A stretch of 64,000 nt of DNA from Sabulicella rubraurantiaca. GTDB lineage: Bacteria > Pseudomonadota > Alphaproteobacteria > Acetobacterales > Acetobacteraceae. Within the stretch, counting starts at the first letter, position 1, and each line of letters opens with the position of its first letter. The translations under genes were made by a program, and so were the position numbers. The stretch is taken from the NCBI RefSeq assembly GCF_017355885.1, contig NZ_JAFEUU010000013.1:47183-111182 (forward strand). Reading direction: 5' to 3'. This document shows, in pieces, positions 27,900 through 36,499 of this stretch. The notes beneath the pieces are model-generated. The model had not been told where the DNA came from. It searched no databases and was given only the letters and a program-made list of their open reading frames with translations.

Positions 27900-28253
27900 G
27901 TGACCCGCCCCGCCCTGCTTCTCACCGCCGCGCTGCTGCCCGCCTATGCCGCCGTGGACCCGCCGCGCTCCTACAACAACATGGAGCGCGCCTGTTTCCA
28001 GCATGGTGGCGCCTTCGCGATCCGCGTGAAGGTGGAAGGCACGACGACCGAAGGCGCCCAGCGCCATCTGTTCCAGGGCACCGGGTTGGAGGCGTCGCGC
28101 TGCTGGGAAATGAAAAGCTTCAGCCGGATCCGCTTCGAGGTGACGTGGCTGAAGGGCCTGTCCTAGACGCCGCTCTGCACCTTCGACGTGGCGGCGCCCG
28201 GCTACCGCACGCACGGCACGAGGGGCACCGCCTTCAACCCGATCTGCTCCTGA
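27900..28253 (+). pseudogene. Small secreted Cys-containing protein with an in-frame TAG
   Basis: From GTG 27900, the frame encodes a signal peptide (TRPALLLTAALLPAYA) and about 70 residues with two Cys, then stops at TAG 28164-28166. Reading past the TAG the same frame continues for 28 more codons to TGA 28251-28253 with two further Cys (TPLCTFDV and FNPICS). The intact form would have four Cys, enough for two disulphides. So this looks like a single-base nonsense change in a secreted or periplasmic protein, or a sequencing error. Function unknown. The gene ends 9 bases before the convergent protease-like gene. Confidence 0.65.
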
Positions 28254-28262
28254 CGCGGCGCG

Positions 28263-29240
28263 TCAGTGCAGGCGCGGCGCCTTCAGGTGGCGTGAGCGGT
28301 CGCCGCTGGTCACGGTGATGTCCAGCCGCTCCGTTCCGCGCGCCAGGGACAGGCGCACCTTCGCCCCCGCCGAGCCGGCCTGCCGCACCGCCGTCCAGAG
28401 CGAGGCGAGGTCGTTCACCTCGCGCCCCTCGACGGCGAGGATGCGGTCATCGGGCTGCACCCCTGCCTGCTCGGCTGGCCCGCCCTTGGCCAGGGAGCCG
28501 ACGCCGACCTGGTCGTCCTCCTCCGTCGCATAGAGTCCTAGCCAGGGCCGCACGGGGCGCCCGGTGACGCCGGTGCGCCGCATGGTCTCCAGTACGGGCA
28601 AGAGCGGAGCGACGGGCACGACCATGTTCAGGTCCACGCGGTTGCGCCCGCCGCCCTGCTGCAGGATCAGCGATCCGACGCCGACGAGGCGTCCATCCGG
28701 TCCGAACAGCCCGGCCCCGCCCCAATGGGGATGGGCAGGGGCGGTGAAGATCGCGTTCTCTAGCAGGTATTCCCACTGGCCCGCGAAGGGCTGGCGCGCC
28801 GCGACGGCACAGGCCACCGCATGCTCCGCCCCACCCGAGGCCGCGAGCACGCATTGCGCGCCCTGCGTCAGCGCCTCGCTGTCGCCCAGCTCCGCCACCT
28901 CGGATTCAGGCGGCAGCGGGCCAAGCGCCTGCACGAGGCCGAGGCCCGACTCGAAATCGGTGGCGAGCGGCGTGCCCTGCACCACGCGCCCGTTCGAATC
29001 GGTGATCCAGATGGTTTCCGCTTCAGTGATCAGGTAGCCGATGGTCAGCAGCAATCCCGAATGGTCGATCCACACGGCCGAGCCTTCGCGCTCCGTGCCC
29101 AGCGTGGCGGCGGAGGTGGCATCGGGCGGCATGAGGGAGCGCAGCGAGACCACGGAGCGCAGGCGCTGCGCCAGGGGCCAGGAAAACTCGCTGGGCTCGG
29201 GGCGGAAGGCCTCGGGCACTTCCCAGTCATCGTCGGACAT
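28263..29240 (-). CDS. HtrA-like protein with PDZ domain, lacking protease catalytic residues
   Basis: 325 residues. Residues about 40-215 align by eye with the trypsin-like HtrA fold: SAVWIDHSGLLLTIGYLI corresponds to the loop that normally holds the catalytic His, and HPHWGGAGLFGPDGRLVGV to the loop that normally reads GNSGGPL. The His position is Tyr and the Ser position Gly, so it should not cut peptides. A PDZ domain follows (PAEQAGVQPDDRILAVEG near 263). No signal peptide is seen. It may bind peptides as a scaffold or chaperone. Last gene of the leftward SLT-pgpA-pncC run. Confidence 0.8.
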   Translation of the reverse strand: MSDDDWEVPEAFRPEPSEFSWPLAQRLRSVVSLRSLMPPDATSAATLGTEREGSAVWIDHSGLLLTIGYLITEAETIWITDSNGRVVQGTPLATDFESGLGLVQALGPLPPESEVAELGDSEALTQGAQCVLAASGGAEHAVACAVAARQPFAGQWEYLLENAIFTAPAHPHWGGAGLFGPDGRLVGVGSLILQQGGGRNRVDLNMVVPVAPLLPVLETMRRTGVTGRPVRPWLGLYATEEDDQVGVGSLAKGGPAEQAGVQPDDRILAVEGREVNDLASLWTAVRQAGSAGAKVRLSLARGTERLDITVTSGDRSRHLKAPRLH

Positions 29241-29262
29241 GGCCCCTATATAACGCGCGTCG

Positions 29263-29745
29263 TCACAGCAGGGAGTGCGCGATCCGGAATGCCTCGCGCA
29301 CCGTGGCCGCGCGGATGCCGGCGCGGTCGCCCGGAAACACGCAGCGCCGGTGGATGGTGCGTCCCTCTATCGCAGCTGCGAGATGGACGAGGCCGACTGG
29401 CTTCTCCGCGCTGCCGCCGCCAGGCCCGGCGACGCCGGTGCAGGACAGGGCGATGGCGGCGCCCGAGCGGAGCAGGGCGCCTTCCGCCATGAGGCGCGCC
29501 ACCTCCTCCGACACCGCGCCGACGCGGGCGATGATCTCGGCAGGGACGCCTAGCAACGCGGATTTCGCCCCGTTGGAATAGGTGACGAAGCCGGCAAGCA
29601 CCGTGTCCGAGGAGCCTGGGATGGCGGTGAGAGCGGCGGCGATCAGCCCCCCTGTGCAGCTCTCCGCCGTCGCCAGCGTGGCACCCTGCGCCCGGCAGGC
29701 GGAAAGCAGCGCCTCGGCCTCGCGCAGCATCGCGTCTTCCATCAT
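29263..29745 (-). CDS. pncC: Nicotinamide-nucleotide amidase (CinA C-terminal domain)
   Basis: 160 residues, a stand-alone CinA C-terminal domain. Family motifs: [16 protein letters not shown] near residue 24, [11 protein letters not shown] near 52, and [22 protein letters not shown] near 98. It deamidates NMN to nicotinate mononucleotide and recycles pyridine nucleotides. Its start overlaps the pgpA stop by four bases, a common alphaproteobacterial coupling. Met codons lie at residues 1, 2 and 6; I chose the first because of the ATGA overlap. Confidence 0.92.
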   Translation of the reverse strand: MMEDAMLREAEALLSACRAQGATLATAESCTGGLIAAALTAIPGSSDTVLAGFVTYSNGAKSALLGVPAEIIARVGAVSEEVARLMAEGALLRSGAAIALSCTGVAGPGGGSAEKPVGLVHLAAAIEGRTIHRRCVFPGDRAGIRAATVREAFRIAHSLL

Positions 29746-30170
29746 GGCAGGATCATCCTCAGCCCTAGCACCACCAGCCCGGCGAGAAGCCCGGCCATGA
29801 GGTCGTCCCCCAGCACGCCCATCGTGCCGCCGCGCCGGTCCAGCCAGCCGATCGGGCCTGGCTTGCCAATGTCGAAGGCGCGGAACAGGGAAAAGGCGAT
29901 GGCGGAAGCGAGGAGCCCATCGGCAAAGGCGAGGGCGAGCGACATGCCTGCCGCCTCGTCCACCACGATCCAGCCCGGATCGGTCTCAGCCTCCGGCAGG
30001 CGCGACACCGCCCAAAGCCCCACGATTGTGAAGAGCGTCGCCGCCAGCAATGCGGCCCAGTTCGGGGCGAGGGCCAGGGGAAGCACCGTGGCCGAGCCCC
30101 AGCTGCCAGGGCCAGGGCGCAGGAAGCCGACGCCGCCGACCGACGCGACAGCCCGCGCTAGGCCGGCCAT
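29742..30170 (-). CDS. pgpA: Phosphatidylglycerophosphatase A
   Basis: 142 residues from ATG 30168-30170. PgpA signatures are [20 protein letters not shown] near residue 14, [13 protein letters not shown] near 60, [15 protein letters not shown] near 102 and [14 protein letters not shown] near 121. It dephosphorylates phosphatidylglycerol phosphate in the inner membrane. About four hydrophobic segments are seen. It overlaps the transglycosylase end by 13 bases and pncC by 4, so the three genes are one transcript. Confidence 0.93.
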   Translation of the reverse strand: MAGLARAVASVGGVGFLRPGPGSWGSATVLPLALAPNWAALLAATLFTIVGLWAVSRLPEAETDPGWIVVDEAAGMSLALAFADGLLASAIAFSLFRAFDIGKPGPIGWLDRRGGTMGVLGDDLMAGLLAGLVVLGLRMILP

Positions 30171-32080
30171 GCGGCCATCGGGTGCGGCTGGCTCTGCGTC
30201 GCGGGGTCCTTTGCGCGGTAGATCGCCACGTTCTCGATCACGCGCTGCACGTAGTTGCGCGTTTCCGAGAAGGGGATCAGCTCCATCCAGTCCAGCATGG
30301 GCCGGAAGCCCGAGCGCGGGTCGCCATAGGTGCCGAGCCACTCATCCACGCGGGCCGCGCCGGCATTGTAGGCGGCGAAGGCCAGCGGCATGGCGCCGCC
30401 ATACCGCTCCAGACGGTCGGCGATGTAGGCTGAGCCGAGGCGCATGTTGTGCGACGGGTCATTCAGCATGGTCGGGTTGTGCGGCACCCCGATCCGCCGC
30501 GCCACCGATGCCGCGGTAGCGGGCAGGAGCTGCATCACGCCGCGCGCATTCGCGGAACTGACCACGTCGATCTCGAAATTGCTTTCCTGCCGGGAGATGG
30601 CGAAGACCACCGCGGGCTCTGCCCCGCCGCCGGGGGCCGGGTAGGGGGAAGGCCAGCCATCCTCCACCAGCATCGCGCCCTGGGCGCCGCCGCGCCGCGC
30701 CACCCACACCGCATGGTCCGGCCGCCCGATCCCGGTGGCGAGGCGCGCGACGAGGAGACGGTCGGCATTGTCGGCGGAAAGCTCCTCCAGCCGCAGCAGG
30801 AAGGGGCGGGCGCGCCGCCCCTCACCGAGATCGGCCATCAGGAGGACAAGGCGCACCAACTCGCGCTGGAGGAAGGCGCGCGCCTCCGGCTCGGCGGGGC
30901 GGGGAATGGCAAGGCCGGTGATGCGGCGCGACAACGTCGCCGGGTCCTCGCCCAGGGCGAGCGCGGCCATCTGGCCATAGAAGGTGACGGGGAAGCCCGC
31001 CGCCTGCTGCCAATGGGCGCGGGCGCGTGATGCATTGCGCTCGGCGCGGCCCTGCCAGTAGAGCGAGCGCGCCTGGGTGATGGCGGAGCGGCTGCCTTCG
31101 CCCACCATGCGGAAATGCGGCATGGCGCGCGCCGGATCCTCCAAGAAGCGCAGCGCGATGAAGCCGGCCAGGAACTCCGCCTCCTGGCGCGCCTCGCCGG
31201 GAATGGTCTGGCCGTGCTGCGACGCCACCTGATAGGCGGTGCGCGGGTCGCCGAGGCGCAACAGCTTGCGCGCCAGCACCTGCCGCTCCGTCCAGATGGC
31301 GCGTTGCGCGATGGGTGGCAGGTCGCGCTGCGCGGGCATGGCGGCGGCCCAGAGCGCGGCCGCCTCGGCATCGCGATCCGCGCGGCGCAGGCTCTGCGCG
31401 AGGGTGAGGGTGGCGCCGGCATCGCGCGCGGAGGCCGGGGCTTCGGAAGTATCCGTCCCCGTGGCGAGGCGAAGCTCCGCCAAGCGGGCGCGTACCGGGT
31501 CCAGCAGCGGCGCCACGCGCTGCGCGCCGCCCAGGTCGCGCGCGAAGAACAGCCGGTTGAAGCGGCGCCAATGCGCATCGGCATCCAGGAGGTTGCCCAC
31601 GCGCGCCAGGAAGTTGGGCTCGGCCAGGGCGTCGGAGCCGGTATCGTCGCCCCAGGCGCGCCGCGCCGCCTCGCGCGCCGCGTCCAGCCGTCCCGCATTG
31701 ATCAGCGCGCCGGCATGGCGCGCCGCGCCGTCCAACGTTCGCGCCGGGCGCGGCGCGTGGAAGCGCAGCACCAGCGAATCATCGGCGTCGAGGGCCAGCA
31801 TCTCCTCCGCCCGGGTCTGCAGCGCATTCTGCTGCGGCCAGTCGGGCGCGGATTCGATGAAGCCCACGATCTCGGCCGCGCTGGACGCACCGCCGCGCTG
31901 CGTCAGCCGCATCCAGGCGACGAGCTTCGCGAGCAGCGGGTCTGCGCTCTCGGCGAGGGCGGCCGCCTCCGTCCATCGTCCCGACTGGGCGGCGAGAAGG
32001 GCGGCGCGCCCCGCCTCACGCCCGGTCTGGGCGAAGGCAGGCAGGGCAAGGCTGGAAAGGAGGAGCGAGCGGCGGAGCAT
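30158..32080 (-). CDS. slt: Soluble lytic murein transglycosylase
   Basis: 640 residues from ATG 32078-32080; residues 1-18 are a Sec signal (MLRRSLLLSSLALPAFAQ). The long alpha-superhelical part (residues 20-440) resembles Slt70 U and L domains. The C-terminal SLT domain has the catalytic Glu in VFAISRQESNFEIDVVS near 505, then ANARGVMQLLPATA and AFAAYNAGAARVDEWL. It cleaves the MurNAc-GlcNAc bond with 1,6-anhydro formation in the periplasm. The last codons overlap pgpA. It is divergent from dapA. Confidence 0.92.
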   Translation of the reverse strand: MLRRSLLLSSLALPAFAQTGREAGRAALLAAQSGRWTEAAALAESADPLLAKLVAWMRLTQRGGASSAAEIVGFIESAPDWPQQNALQTRAEEMLALDADDSLVLRFHAPRPARTLDGAARHAGALINAGRLDAAREAARRAWGDDTGSDALAEPNFLARVGNLLDADAHWRRFNRLFFARDLGGAQRVAPLLDPVRARLAELRLATGTDTSEAPASARDAGATLTLAQSLRRADRDAEAAALWAAAMPAQRDLPPIAQRAIWTERQVLARKLLRLGDPRTAYQVASQHGQTIPGEARQEAEFLAGFIALRFLEDPARAMPHFRMVGEGSRSAITQARSLYWQGRAERNASRARAHWQQAAGFPVTFYGQMAALALGEDPATLSRRITGLAIPRPAEPEARAFLQRELVRLVLLMADLGEGRRARPFLLRLEELSADNADRLLVARLATGIGRPDHAVWVARRGGAQGAMLVEDGWPSPYPAPGGGAEPAVVFAISRQESNFEIDVVSSANARGVMQLLPATAASVARRIGVPHNPTMLNDPSHNMRLGSAYIADRLERYGGAMPLAFAAYNAGAARVDEWLGTYGDPRSGFRPMLDWMELIPFSETRNYVQRVIENVAIYRAKDPATQSQPHPMAAWPA

Positions 32081-32125
32081 CCCGCACTTGTAGAGCAAGC
32101 GGAGGCGTCGCGGCGAATCCGGCGC

Positions 32126-32154
32126 TTGTTGCGGGGGCGCGGCAAGCCTAGTTA
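32126..32154 (+). promoter_or_regulatory. Candidate sigma-70 promoter for dapA-smpB
   Basis: TTGTTG (32126-32131) and TAGTTA (32149-32154) are 17 bases apart, 36 bases before the dapA ATG. The match is moderate. Confidence 0.45.
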
Positions 32155-32190
32155 GGGAAGCACAGGATCCCGCACACGGACAAAACGCCC

Positions 32191-33087
32191 ATGAAGTCCT
32201 CCACCCTCGCCCTGCGGGGCTCGCTCACTGCCCTCATCACGCCCATGCGGGAGGATGGGAGCGTGGATGAGCGCGCCTATGCCGAGTTCATCGAGTGGCA
32301 GATCGGCGAGGGGACGGAAGGGCTGGTGCCGGTGGGCACCACGGGCGAAAGCCCGACCCTGAGCCATGACGAGCACAAGCGCGTCGTCGAGATTTGCGTC
32401 GAGGTGTCGCGCGGCCGCGTTCCGGTGGTGGCCGGCACGGGCAGCAACAGCACGTCCGAGGCGATCGAGCTGACCGCGCATGCGCGCGAGGCGGGCGCCG
32501 ATGCCGCGCTGGTGGTGACGCCCTACTACAACAAGCCGACGCAGGAAGGGCTGTACCGGCACTTCATGGCCATCGCCGATGCGGTGGACCTTCCGGTGGT
32601 GATCTACAACATCCCCGGCCGCTCCGTGATCGACATGACGCCGGAAACGATGGGGCGTCTGGCGAAGCACCCGAACATCATTGGGGTGAAGGACGCGACG
32701 GCGAAGCTGGACCGGCCGCTGGCGCAGCGCCGCGAATGCGGGCGCGACTTCGTGCAGCTTTCCGGCGAGGACCACACCGTCCTCGCCTTCATGGCGTCGG
32801 GCGGCCATGGCTGCATCAGCGTCACCAGCAACGTGGCGCCGCGGCTCTGCGCGCAGATGCACCGCGCTTGGCGCGAGGGTCGCGTCGCCGAGGCGATGGA
32901 GATCCAGGACCGCCTCGCCCCCCTGCATGATGCGCTTTTCGTCGAGACCTCGCCGGGGCCAGTGAAGCATGCCGCGGCGCTGCTGGGTCATGGCACGGCG
33001 CATTGCCGCCTGCCGCTGGCGCCGGTCGCCGAGTCGACGGCGCGGCAGGTGGAAGGGGCGATGCGGGGCGCCGGCCTGCTGAACTGA
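32191..33087 (+). CDS. dapA: 4-hydroxy-tetrahydrodipicolinate synthase
   Basis: 298 residues, a TIM-barrel of the DapA family. Motifs: substrate loop [13 protein letters not shown] near residue 47, [10 protein letters not shown] near 110, the Tyr in [11 protein letters not shown] near 138 and the Schiff-base Lys in [13 protein letters not shown] near 168. It condenses pyruvate with aspartate semialdehyde, first step of the DAP/lysine branch that feeds peptidoglycan. The stop overlaps the smpB ATG by one base (TGATG), so the genes are coupled. It is divergent from the transglycosylase gene. Confidence 0.93.
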   Translation: MKSSTLALRGSLTALITPMREDGSVDERAYAEFIEWQIGEGTEGLVPVGTTGESPTLSHDEHKRVVEICVEVSRGRVPVVAGTGSNSTSEAIELTAHAREAGADAALVVTPYYNKPTQEGLYRHFMAIADAVDLPVVIYNIPGRSVIDMTPETMGRLAKHPNIIGVKDATAKLDRPLAQRRECGRDFVQLSGEDHTVLAFMASGGHGCISVTSNVAPRLCAQMHRAWREGRVAEAMEIQDRLAPLHDALFVETSPGPVKHAAALLGHGTAHCRLPLAPVAESTARQVEGAMRGAGLLN

Positions 33088-33572
33088 TGGCGGAACCACG
33101 CAAGAAGCCACTGATCAGCCATGGCACGGCGGCACAGAATCGCCGCGCCCGCTTCGATTACAAGGTCGGCGACACGATCGAGGCGGGGATGGTCCTGCTG
33201 GGCCCGGAGGTGAAGAGCCTGCGCGCCGGCCGCGCCAGCCTGGGCGAGGCCTGGGCGGGCGAGCGCGACGGCGAGATCTGGCTGTTCGGCTGCCACATCA
33301 GCGAGTGGCAGGCGGGCAGCGTGGTCGCGAAATTCGATCCCGTCCGGCCCCGCAAGCTGCTGCTGCACAAGAAGCAGGTCCGGGAGCTGACCGGTGCCGT
33401 GACCCGAGAGGGCGCGACTCTGGTGCCGCTGGAAATCCGCTTCAACGAGAAGGGCCGGGCCAAGTGCATCATCGCCCTGGCCACCGGCAAGAAGCAGCAC
33501 GACAAGCGCGCGGACATCGCCAAGCGGGACTGGCAGCGCGACAAGGCGCGCCTCATGCGCGACAAGGGCTGA
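33087..33572 (+). CDS. smpB: SsrA-binding protein SmpB
   Basis: 161 residues from ATG 33087. Conserved SmpB features: ISHGTAAQNRRARFDYKV near residue 10, GPEVKSLRAGRASLGEA near 42, HISEWQAGS, RPRKLLLHKKQ near 90, and the basic C-terminal tail RDWQRDKARLMRDKG that becomes helical in the decoding centre. It delivers tmRNA to stalled ribosomes. ssrA itself is not next to it. Upstream in-frame starts lie inside dapA. A 250-bp AT-richer region follows. Confidence 0.95.
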   Translation: MAEPRKKPLISHGTAAQNRRARFDYKVGDTIEAGMVLLGPEVKSLRAGRASLGEAWAGERDGEIWLFGCHISEWQAGSVVAKFDPVRPRKLLLHKKQVRELTGAVTREGATLVPLEIRFNEKGRAKCIIALATGKKQHDKRADIAKRDWQRDKARLMRDKG

Positions 33573-33726
33573 GCCGAAGGCGACGTCATTTATCATTTCC
33601 CTCACATGCTGAGAGAAAATGCAACTTTTAGTTGCGATAATCGGAGTTGAGCGCAGCTAGAAATATGCTGTCCAAAAATGTAAGTGATTCTTCTCGCGAA
33701 TTCATCCAGATACGCACATCTACGTG

Positions 33727-33754
33727 TTGACCAAACGTTAACCACCTCTGATAA
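33727..33754 (+). promoter_or_regulatory. Candidate promoter in an AT-rich leader (33573-33822)
   Basis: TTGACC (33727-33732) and TGATAA (33749-33754) lie 16 bases apart in a 250-base gap that is clearly richer in A/T than its surroundings. A small hairpin GCAACT-TTT-AGTTGC is at 33621-33635. It should drive the RTX-like gene, whose ATG is 69 bases from the -10. No RNA gene or ORF is evident in the gap. Confidence 0.55.
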
Positions 33755-33822
33755 GCGCTACCGGGTGCAGTGCAACAGACGAGAGTCCAGGTGGCCTCGG
33801 CTGCAAGTGAGAGGGTGGTACG

Positions 33823-35346
33823 ATGGCGGATGTGACCCTTCCGGGCGCCGGGGGCGGGACAATCAATGTCAATATGCCCGAGGCGGTGAGGGAAAAGCTC
33901 CAGGAGAAGCTTAGCGACCGCCCCGGGGCACAGCATGTGCCGGGTGGCTCACTGCCGGCCTTCGGTGTGCCGGCGACCGTCGTCTTCAACGGCAACACGC
34001 CGTTCAGCGGACCGGTCAACCTGAACTCCAACGTGAAGACGGTGATCGTCGAGAACGACCAGCCGGTCACGGTGAACGGCGGGACGGTCGGCGATGCGCT
34101 GGTGGTGACCGGCGAGGGCGGGCTCAATGCCAGCTTCATCAACGGCAGCGCCTCCGTCTTCGCCGGAGGAGGCAACAACCAGATCGATTCGTCGTGGGAT
34201 GGCTCCCGCACCGAGGTGTTTACCGGTGCGGGCAATGACCACATCCGCCTGAACAGCGGTTCCGGCACCGTGGACGGCGGCGGCGGCAGCAACAAGGTGA
34301 TGGCGAAGGGCAATTTCGGCGTCACCACGGGCAGCGGCAATGACGAGTTCTGGATTGCCGAAGGCAGCAACACGGTCTCCGCCGGCGGCGGCGACAACCG
34401 CATGCATCTACAGACCGGCAACAACACGGTGACGCTCGGCGAAGGCGCCGACACGCTCATCGTCGCTGGCGGCACCAGCACCATCTCTGCCGGCGCCGGC
34501 AACGACCAGATCTGGGTCGACGGTGGCAGCCACACCATCAACATGGGCGCGGGCAAGGACACGGTCCAGTTGCGTGGTGGCACGGGCAGCGAAGTGCGGC
34601 TCGGCGAGAGCGGCACGGTTTCCGCCCTGCAGGGCAACAACACCATCCACGCCGGCACCGGCAACGCCTGGATCACCGGCGGCACGGGCAACATGACGGT
34701 CTATGGCGGCGCCGGAAACACGACAGTCCACAGCAAGACGGGTCAGCTGAACTTCATCGGCGGCGCCGGCAGCGATACCGTGAATGGCGGCACCGGCAGC
34801 GCCACCATCACCGGCGGCGCGGGCGGCGGCTACTATGTCGGCGGCGCAGCGGGCAACAGCAGCCTGACCGCCGGTTTCGGCAAGACCACCCTGATCGCGG
34901 GTGGCAACGGCGACACGCTGGTTGCGGCCGGCGCCGATGGAGACGTGCTGAAGGCGGCGTCGGGCAACGTCACCCTGCTCGGTGGCACCTCGACCGGCCA
35001 GAACTGGTATGTCGGCAAGGACGGCGACGCGACGATGAGCATCGTCGGCGGCTCCGGCAACGAGTTCTTCGTCATGGGCCGCGGCAACGCCACGGTGACT
35101 GGTGCCGAAGGCAACGATGTCTTCCAGTTCTTCAAGAACGCGGGCGGCATCAACACCAACACCGTCACCATCAGCGACTTCACCATCGGTGTGGACCGCC
35201 TGTCCCTCCAGGGCTTCGGTGCGGTGGCGGATGCGGTGACGAACCACGTCTCCGGCGGCGGCTCGACCACCCTGACCCTGTCCGATGGCACGACGCTCGT
35301 GCTGAGCGGAGTCGAGGAGAGCAACCTGTCCAAGCTGACCGCCTGA
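33823..35346 (+). CDS. RTX-like beta-roll repeat protein, probable type I secretion substrate
   Basis: 507 residues, rich in Gly, Asn, Thr and Asp and very poor in Cys. There is no Sec signal. From residue about 110 to 435 it is built of short beta-turn repeats, several close to the calcium-binding nonapeptide: GAGNDHIRL (135), GSGNDEFWI (170), GEGADTLIV (206), GAGNDQIWV (223), GAGKDTVQL (242) and EGNDVFQF (429). The RTX-type end VTISDFTIGVDRLSLQGFG follows at 448. C-terminal 25 residues could be an uncleaved T1SS signal. It leads a cluster with a glycosyltransferase and an unknown protein. A surface or matrix role is inferred. No T1SS genes are in the window. Confidence 0.8.
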   Translation: MADVTLPGAGGGTINVNMPEAVREKLQEKLSDRPGAQHVPGGSLPAFGVPATVVFNGNTPFSGPVNLNSNVKTVIVENDQPVTVNGGTVGDALVVTGEGGLNASFINGSASVFAGGGNNQIDSSWDGSRTEVFTGAGNDHIRLNSGSGTVDGGGGSNKVMAKGNFGVTTGSGNDEFWIAEGSNTVSAGGGDNRMHLQTGNNTVTLGEGADTLIVAGGTSTISAGAGNDQIWVDGGSHTINMGAGKDTVQLRGGTGSEVRLGESGTVSALQGNNTIHAGTGNAWITGGTGNMTVYGGAGNTTVHSKTGQLNFIGGAGSDTVNGGTGSATITGGAGGGYYVGGAAGNSSLTAGFGKTTLIAGGNGDTLVAAGADGDVLKAASGNVTLLGGTSTGQNWYVGKDGDATMSIVGGSGNEFFVMGRGNATVTGAEGNDVFQFFKNAGGINTNTVTISDFTIGVDRLSLQGFGAVADAVTNHVSGGGSTTLTLSDGTTLVLSGVEESNLSKLTA

Positions 35347-35368
35347 CGGGCGCCCAGCCGTCTATTTC

Positions 35369-36499
35369 ATGGCCGAGGCGAAGTATCACATGCCCGGTTC
35401 GGAGGGTTCCCCCCTCCGGCCGGGCATCGTGCTTCTGATCACCCACGACGAGGGTGGCGGCACCGAGCGCTTCGTGCAGGAGCGGGCCGCGGTGCTGGTC
35501 GCTGCGGGGCAGACCTGCTGGTTTCTCCGCCCCGACGCCTTTGGCGGCCCTGCGCGGCTGGAACGGCCGGGCGAAACGCCGCTGCTCTTCGAGCATGGCC
35601 GCGATCACGCGGCGCTGCTGGCCCTCCTCCGTCGCTCCGTCACGCAGGTGGAGGTGCATCACCTCCGCAGCCATGCGCCCGGCTTCAAGGCGCTGCCGCT
35701 GGAACTCGGCCTGCCGATCTACGTGTTCGTGCATGACTGGGCGCTGATCTGCCCCCGTGGCACGCTGGTCCGCCCGGAGGGTGGATTCTGCGGCGAGGCG
35801 TCACCGGAGGCCTGCAAGTCCTGCGTGTCCGACTACGCGATGATGCCGGTCGTGGCCCCGGGTGGCGTGGCGGCGCTGCGCCAGGACTGGGCGGCGCTGC
35901 TGCGCGCGGCGGAACGCGTGGTTGTGGCGACGCGCGACGGCGCGCGGCGAATCCGGCGCCATTTCCCCGGCGCGGAGCCGGTGATCGAGAAGTGGGAGGA
36001 GGCACCGCCGCCACCCATGCCGCCGGAACATTCCCCGTGGCCACGAATCTGCGTTGCCGGGCGGCTGGCGCGGTACAAGGGATTCGAGGTCCTGCGCGAC
36101 TGCGCCGCCGATGCGGCCGCGCGCAACCTGCCCATGGATTTCGTGCTCGTCGGACGGTCGATGGACGACGCGGCGCTGCGTGCCACCGGCCGCTGCGCGG
36201 TGACGGGCGAATACGCGGAGGGAGCTGGCGAGGCCTGGGTGCGGGCCCAGCGCGCTGCCATCGGCTTCATTCCATCGATCTGGCCTGAAACCTGGTGCTA
36301 TGCCCAAACCGTTCTGAGTTCGGCCGGGCTGCCCATCGCCGCCTTCGCCCTGGGCGCCCAGGGCGAGAGGGTGGCGGCATCCGGCGGGTTGGCCTTGCCC
36401 CTGGGCTTGCCGCCCGGGCGCATCAATGACCTGTTTCTGGCGCGCATGGCAGGCTTGACCGTGCCGAGCCAGAGGGAGAGACAGCCGCTCCATGCCTGA
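35369..36499 (+). CDS. Glycosyltransferase, GT4-like
   Basis: 376 residues. N-terminal Rossmann half has LLITHDEGGGTERFVQERAA near 23 (nucleotide-sugar glycosyltransferase start) and FVHDWALICPRGTLV near 122. The C-terminal half has ICVAGRLARYKGFEVLRDCA near 229 and IPSIWPETWCYAQTVLSSAGLP near 305, the donor-binding E-x7-E-like region (Glu in PETWCY). It starts 22 bases after the RTX-like gene and overlaps the next gene by eight bases, so all three are likely co-expressed. A cluster CGEASPEACKSC near 143 may bind metal. Acceptor unknown; modifying the repeat protein is one idea. Confidence 0.85.
   Translation: MAEAKYHMPGSEGSPLRPGIVLLITHDEGGGTERFVQERAAVLVAAGQTCWFLRPDAFGGPARLERPGETPLLFEHGRDHAALLALLRRSVTQVEVHHLRSHAPGFKALPLELGLPIYVFVHDWALICPRGTLVRPEGGFCGEASPEACKSCVSDYAMMPVVAPGGVAALRQDWAALLRAAERVVVATRDGARRIRRHFPGAEPVIEKWEEAPPPPMPPEHSPWPRICVAGRLARYKGFEVLRDCAADAAARNLPMDFVLVGRSMDDAALRATGRCAVTGEYAEGAGEAWVRAQRAAIGFIPSIWPETWCYAQTVLSSAGLPIAAFALGAQGERVAASGGLALPLGLPPGRINDLFLARMAGLTVPSQRERQPLHA

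Noticed and set aside
33573..33822. Possible tmRNA (ssrA) after smpB
   Set aside because: No tRNA-like ends, no tag-coding region and no CCA were found in this gap.
34195..35120. Repeat DNA in the RTX-like gene as a CRISPR or satellite array
   Set aside because: The similarity is at the protein level, with varied codons and unequal spacing, so it is coding repeats.
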